NCBI GenBank assembly: GCA_900317515.1
Contig: ONHA01000019.1
Location: 1 to 64,000 of the forward strand
Reading direction: 5' to 3'
Length of the DNA stretch: 64,000 bases
Source: an uncultured Eubacteriales bacterium
GTDB taxonomy: Bacteria; Bacillota; Clostridia; Lachnospirales; Lachnospiraceae
The position numbers and the translations under genes were made by a program. Under the pieces are notes generated by a model that had not been told where the DNA came from, did not search any database, and saw only the letters and a program-made list of their open reading frames with translations. Shown one piece after another: positions 60,558-64,000 of the stretch. Positions within the stretch are counted from its first letter, which is position 1. Each line of letters opens with the position of its first letter.

Positions 60558-61316
60558 ATGAAAAAGGTATTTGCCAGCGATTTCGACGGGACGCTCTATT
60601 TTTACAAAGCGGAAGTGAAGCTTCCCCCGGAATCGGTTGAGAAAATCAAGGAGTATCAGGCGGCGGGCAACTATTTCGGCCTCTGCACCGGACGGCAGGT
60701 CGGCGGACTGACCCCGTTCATCACGGGACATTTCGTTCCGGACTTTATGATCACCAGCACGGGATCGAATATCGTCGACCGTGACATGAAGGGGATCCGC
60801 AAGCTCTTCATCGACCGGGATGTGATCGATAAGATCGTCAAGGATGTGAAGCCGCGCGGGAACCGCATTTCCATCGATATCGACGGCGTGATCAACGTCT
60901 TCGAGGAGATGGACTATCCGGGTGAGTACAACGTTATCACAGGCATGGATGATGCGCCCGAGGGCCTGGTCCACGGCGTCGGCATCCACTGCGAGACGCT
61001 GGAGGAGGCTGCAGCCCTCACAAAGGAGATCAACGACAAGTACGGAGAGTACCTGAACGCGTTCCAGAACGTCATCGAGGTCGACATCGCGCCGAAGGGA
61101 ACCTCGAAGGGCGAGGCGGTCTCGGTCATCCGCGACTACTACGGCGACTGCAAGGTGTACGGCATCGGGGACTCCCTGAATGACCTTCCGCTCCTTGAGG
61201 CCGCGGATGTCTCCTACACGTTCCCGTATGCACCGCCCGAAGTGCAGGCCAAAGTCACAAAGGTTGTGGAAAATATCTGCGAAGCACTTGAAGATTCCAT
61301 GCAGGATAAGGTATAA
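60558..61316 (+). CDS. HAD-superfamily phosphatase (Cof type, IIB)
   Basis: The 252-residue protein has HAD motif I FASDFDGTLYF, motif II GLCTGRQVGG, and motif IV VYGIGDSLNDLPLL, with a IIB cap. Related enzymes dephosphorylate sugar phosphates. Flanked by two GH32 genes, fructose or sucrose phosphates are possible substrates (inference). The start codon lies within a GGAAAATGAA motif copy, with AAAGGCGGG as binding site. A terminator follows before the next GH32 gene. Confidence 0.87.
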   Translation: MKKVFASDFDGTLYFYKAEVKLPPESVEKIKEYQAAGNYFGLCTGRQVGGLTPFITGHFVPDFMITSTGSNIVDRDMKGIRKLFIDRDVIDKIVKDVKPRGNRISIDIDGVINVFEEMDYPGEYNVITGMDDAPEGLVHGVGIHCETLEEAAALTKEINDKYGEYLNAFQNVIEVDIAPKGTSKGEAVSVIRDYYGDCKVYGIGDSLNDLPLLEAADVSYTFPYAPPEVQAKVTKVVENICEALEDSMQDKV

Positions 61317-61321
61317 TGAGT

Positions 61322-61352
61322 GTCCCGGCTGCCGCTGGCAGCCGGGTGTTTT
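61322..61352 (+). terminator. Terminator between HAD and second GH32 gene
   Basis: CCCGGCTGCC-GCTG-GCAGCCGGG followed by TGTTTTT; the GH32 gene begins 34 bases later and may be reached by read-through. Confidence 0.85.
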
Positions 61353-61385
61353 TATATATATAAATAAAGGAGAGACATACCGCGC

Positions 61386-62861
61386 ATGGCAAGCGAGAGA
61401 CTGAATAACGCCAGAAACTATGAACTGGACCGGGAGAAGGCGATAAAGCCGGAGGAGCGGCCTGGTTTTCATTTGTCAACGAGAGTTGGCTGGATGAACG
61501 ATCCGAACGGGTTTTCATTTTACAACGGACAGTACCACCTTTTCTACCAGTACCACCCCTATGATTCCCACTGGGGCCCGATGCACTGGGGACACGCGGT
61601 GAGCCGCGACCTCCTGCACTGGACCTATCTTCCCTGCGCGCTCGCGCCGGATGAGGACTACGACCGGGACGGGTGCTTTTCGGGGTGCGCGTTCACGGCG
61701 CCGGACGGGCGGCAGGCCCTCGTCTACACGGGGGTTGCGAGAAGAGAGGATGGGATGTTCCAGACTCAGTGTCTGGCATTCGGCGACGGCGTGGATTATG
61801 AGAAGGTGGGAGAGAATCCGGTGATCCCCTCCTGGAACCTGCCGGAGGGGGCGAGCGCCCGCGATTTCCGGGACCCGAAGATGTTCCTCGAGAAGGACGG
61901 CGTGTATCACCTCGCGGTCGCGGACTGGTACGGGGAGCACGGCGGGGCGATCCTCCATTACACGAGCCGCGACCTCTTTCACTGGGACTATGTATCGGTC
62001 ATTGCGGCAAATGACGACCGCATCGGCCGCATGTGGGAGTGCCCCGATCTCTTTGCCCTCGACGGAAAATGGATCTTCATGGCCAGCGCCACGGACATGC
62101 TGCCGAAGGGGCTCGAGTACTACAGCGGCAACGGAAATTTCTACATGGTCGGCGATTTTGACACGGAGAGCGGGATATTTTCCGGCGGCGAGGACCATGC
62201 GGTGGACTACGGGATCGACTACTACGCGATGCAGACGATCGAGGCTCCGGACGGCCGGCGGATCATGATCGGCTGGATGCAGAACTGGGATACCTGCAAC
62301 TTCCGGACGGCCTCCGTGCCGTGGTTCGGGCAGATGGCGCTTCCGCGAGAGCTCTTCCTGAAGGACGGGAAGCTTTATCAGCGGCCGGTTCGGGAGCTTG
62401 ACGCGCTTCGGACGGACGAGGTCAGCTGCAGGAATATTCCGGTCGAAAACGGCGAGATCGAGATCCCCGGGATCAACGGCAGGCTGCTCGACATGGAGGT
62501 CGAGGTCGAGGCGCTGGATCCGGAGGACATCTATCGGAAATTCTCGGTGCGCTTTGCGAAAAATGAGAGGTTCCAGACGGGCGTGAGCTACCGCCCGCAT
62601 GAGGAGACGCTCAAGGCGGACCGGAAGCACTCCGGGTCCCGCCGGGCGATCATGCACCAGAGGCGCGCTCATGTCCCGCATGTGAACGGTCGGATCAGCC
62701 TCCGGATCATTCTCGACCGGTTCAGCGTCGAGGTCTTCGTGAACGGCGGTGAGAAGGTGATGACCATGACGCTCGAGACCGAGACGTCGGCCGACCGCGT
62801 CTCGTTCTACTGCGACGGGCGCGCGAGGGTGTCGGTCAGGCGGTATCGGGTCGACGTGTGA
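61386..62861 (+). CDS. GH32 beta-fructofuranosidase
   Basis: This 491-residue GH32 enzyme has the canonical nucleophile motif WMNDPNGF (Asp39), SARDFRDPKM and MWECPDLF, plus the C-terminal beta-sandwich (RFSVEVFVNGGEKVMT). It has no signal peptide. It differs clearly from the other GH32 here, so the two probably split substrates such as sucrose and fructo-oligosaccharides. AAGGAGAG lies about 11 bases before the ATG. The gene ends just before a GGGGACGGTTCT repeat. Confidence 0.93.
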   Translation: MASERLNNARNYELDREKAIKPEERPGFHLSTRVGWMNDPNGFSFYNGQYHLFYQYHPYDSHWGPMHWGHAVSRDLLHWTYLPCALAPDEDYDRDGCFSGCAFTAPDGRQALVYTGVARREDGMFQTQCLAFGDGVDYEKVGENPVIPSWNLPEGASARDFRDPKMFLEKDGVYHLAVADWYGEHGGAILHYTSRDLFHWDYVSVIAANDDRIGRMWECPDLFALDGKWIFMASATDMLPKGLEYYSGNGNFYMVGDFDTESGIFSGGEDHAVDYGIDYYAMQTIEAPDGRRIMIGWMQNWDTCNFRTASVPWFGQMALPRELFLKDGKLYQRPVRELDALRTDEVSCRNIPVENGEIEIPGINGRLLDMEVEVEALDPEDIYRKFSVRFAKNERFQTGVSYRPHEETLKADRKHSGSRRAIMHQRRAHVPHVNGRISLRIILDRFSVEVFVNGGEKVMTMTLETETSADRVSFYCDGRARVSVRRYRVDV

Positions 62862-62870
62862 TAGACGTGA

Positions 62871-62925
62871 GGGGACGGTTCTTCGCGGCGGGGGACGGTT
62901 CTTCGCCGCGAAGAACCGTCCCTAT
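62871..62925. repeat. GGGGACGGTTCT repeat, two forward copies and one inverted
   Basis: GGGGACGGTTCTTCGCGGCG, then GGGGACGGTTCTTCG, then CGAAGAACCGTCCC: the second and third form a perfect hairpin (loop CCG). It lies directly after a stop codon like the other copies. Confidence 0.85.
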
Positions 62926-63003
62926 CTGCGACCAAATCCGTTGCCCTGCCATGAAATTCGTGCTAAAATATGCACAAACGGCACGGAAAGAGGGAGGCGC
63001 AAA

Positions 63004-63933
63004 ATGGTTAAAAAGACGACATTCTCGTTCTTATCGCATGACAGGCAGACGACGATCCACGGCAAAAAATGGGCCCCCGCCGACGGAAACTACAAGGCGG
63101 TTCTCCAGCTCGTCCACGGCATGGTTGAGTTCATCGACCGCTACGACAACTTCGCCAGGTACATGGCGGAACGGGGCTTTCTGGTCGTCGGTCACGACCA
63201 CCTGGGCCACGGCGCTTCCGTCCTCTCCGAGGAGGAGTGGGGCTACTTCGCCCCGAACCCGAGCGACACGGTCGTCGATGACATGAATACTGTCCGCCGC
63301 CACTACGAGGACAAGGACAAGCCTTATTTTATCCTCAGCCACAGCATGGGTTCCTACATGACCCTGAAGTATCTCTCGAAATACGGCGCAGGTCTTGCCG
63401 GCGCGGTCATCATGGGCACGGGCTATGTCCCGGAGGCTGCCGCGAGAGCCGGCCTTACCCTGGCGCGCGGCGAGGAGGCTGTCCGGGGAGGACATTACCG
63501 CAGCAAGACCATCCAGGGACTCGCGTTCGGCGAACCCTACAAGCGCTACGACATGACCGGGCAGGATGTCACGAACAGCTGGCTTACCAAGGATCCCGAG
63601 ATCGTCAAATTCTACTACGGCGAGCCCAGATGCCAGTTCATGTTCACGGTCAACGGCTACCAGGGCCTCTTTGAGGCGATCGTTGACTGCGAGAACAAGG
63701 ACAACATCGCCAACGTCCCGAAAGACCTTCCGATGCTCTTCGCATCCGGCTCGGACGACCCGGTCGGAAACATGGGAAAAGGCGTCGTGGAGATGAAAGA
63801 CCTCTACGAGAACAGCGGGATCAAGGACATCACCCTCCGGCTCTACGAGGGAGACCGCCATGAGATCCTGAACGAGACCGACCGCGATGTGGTCTACGCC
63901 GAGATCGCGGAGTGGATCGAGAAATATATCTGA
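63004..63933 (+). CDS. Alpha/beta hydrolase, monoacylglycerol-lipase/lysophospholipase type
   Basis: This 309-residue serine hydrolase of the S33/hydrolase_4 family has the oxyanion region LVHGMVEFIDRY, VVGHDHLGHGAS, and the nucleophile elbow LSHSMGSYMT (Ser replaces the first Gly of GxSxG). The catalytic Asp lies in SGSDDPVGN and His in EGDRHEIL. Likely substrates are lysolipids or monoacylglycerols. ATG 63004 follows GAGGGAGGCGC; 21 upstream in-frame codons have no binding site. The next gene starts 42 bases after the stop. Confidence 0.9.
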   Translation: MVKKTTFSFLSHDRQTTIHGKKWAPADGNYKAVLQLVHGMVEFIDRYDNFARYMAERGFLVVGHDHLGHGASVLSEEEWGYFAPNPSDTVVDDMNTVRRHYEDKDKPYFILSHSMGSYMTLKYLSKYGAGLAGAVIMGTGYVPEAAARAGLTLARGEEAVRGGHYRSKTIQGLAFGEPYKRYDMTGQDVTNSWLTKDPEIVKFYYGEPRCQFMFTVNGYQGLFEAIVDCENKDNIANVPKDLPMLFASGSDDPVGNMGKGVVEMKDLYENSGIKDITLRLYEGDRHEILNETDRDVVYAEIAEWIEKYI

Positions 63934-63975
63934 TCTGAAAATGAAACCCTGAAAAAACGCGAAAGGAATCAATCG

Positions 63976-64000
63976 ATGAGCACGAATCCCGAAATCATAA
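63976..64000 (+). CDS. Start of a further gene, cut by the window edge
   Basis: ATG at 63976 follows AAAGGAATC and opens MSTNPEII before the window ends. Too little is present to name it; the spacing suggests an operon with the hydrolase. Confidence 0.45.

Noticed and set aside
1-64000. tRNA or rRNA genes, phage genes, insertion sequences
   Set aside because: Looked for CCA-ended cloverleafs, rRNA-like blocks and transposase frames; none could be supported.
1-64000. Reading AAATGAA as a Chi or KOPS site
   Set aside because: Those signals are strand-polar along a replichore; here both orientations are about equally frequent across 64 kb.

Overview
The window reads as chromosomal DNA of a G+C-rich (roughly 58 %) anaerobic Clostridia, most likely a fibre- and sugar-degrading Lachnospiraceae-type gut or rumen bacterium. 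Support comes from Gram-positive AAGGAGG ribosome binding sites, a T-box leader on thrS, a CBS-domain manganese pyrophosphatase, SLH surface domains, a CcpA-type cre site, FeoA/FeoA/FeoB, and many glycan-utilisation genes. No rRNA, tRNA, CRISPR array, phage or transposase gene was found.

Layout. 1-4.9 kb: hexuronate catabolism (AraC regulator fragment, uxuA, a broken uxuB, kdgA, kdgK), with a separate promoter and cre site for kdgA-kdgK. 5-12.2 kb: cellobiose module (GH94 phosphorylase divergent from a LacI regulator, then a binding protein and two ABC permeases without their own ATPase). 12.2-15.4 kb: housekeeping genes (HAD phosphatase, PAP2 phosphatase, small membrane protein, TtcA-like tRNA thiolase). 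15.5-18.9 kb: ferrous iron operon feoA-feoA-feoB plus a Cys-rich FeoB partner and an HMA protein. 19-22.6 kb: ABC ATPase plus a permease fused to a CPBP protease. 22.6-28.3 kb: tartrate/malate island (LysR, DASS transporter, ttdAB, decarboxylating dehydrogenase). 28.3-31.2 kb: second LysR, an untracked 30-residue membrane peptide gene, and a CstA-family carrier. 31.2-34.9 kb: three-gene MoxR-ATPase/VWA cassette. 35-42.4 kb: two GH3 beta-glucosidases, one domain-permuted and membrane anchored, sharing paired direct-repeat operators. 42.7-46 kb: large SLH surface protein with FMN-binding-like domains. 46-58.9 kb: mostly housekeeping (thrS with T-box, polysaccharide deacetylase, LTA-synthase-like sulfatase, pyrophosphatase, methionine aminopeptidase, dxs, PurF-like protein, Nudix-hotdog fusion). 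58.9-64 kb: two GH32 fructan/sucrose hydrolases around a HAD phosphatase, and a lipase-like hydrolase.

How it works together. Uronates enter as mannonate/KDG and leave as pyruvate plus glyceraldehyde 3-phosphate. Cellobiose is imported, phosphorolysed and probably also cut outside the membrane by the anchored GH3. Fructosides are cut by GH32 enzymes, and tartrate/malate feed oxaloacetate and pyruvate.

The most unexpected signals are not genes. The 7-mer AAATGAA (usually AAAATGAA) occurs about 50 times on both strands, against about 3 expected. It falls inside genes and beside terminators and brings in otherwise rare codons. Two families of intergenic palindromic repeats are also present: GGGGACGGTTCT elements, and 81-bp tandem units inside a 17-bp perfect terminal inverted repeat.
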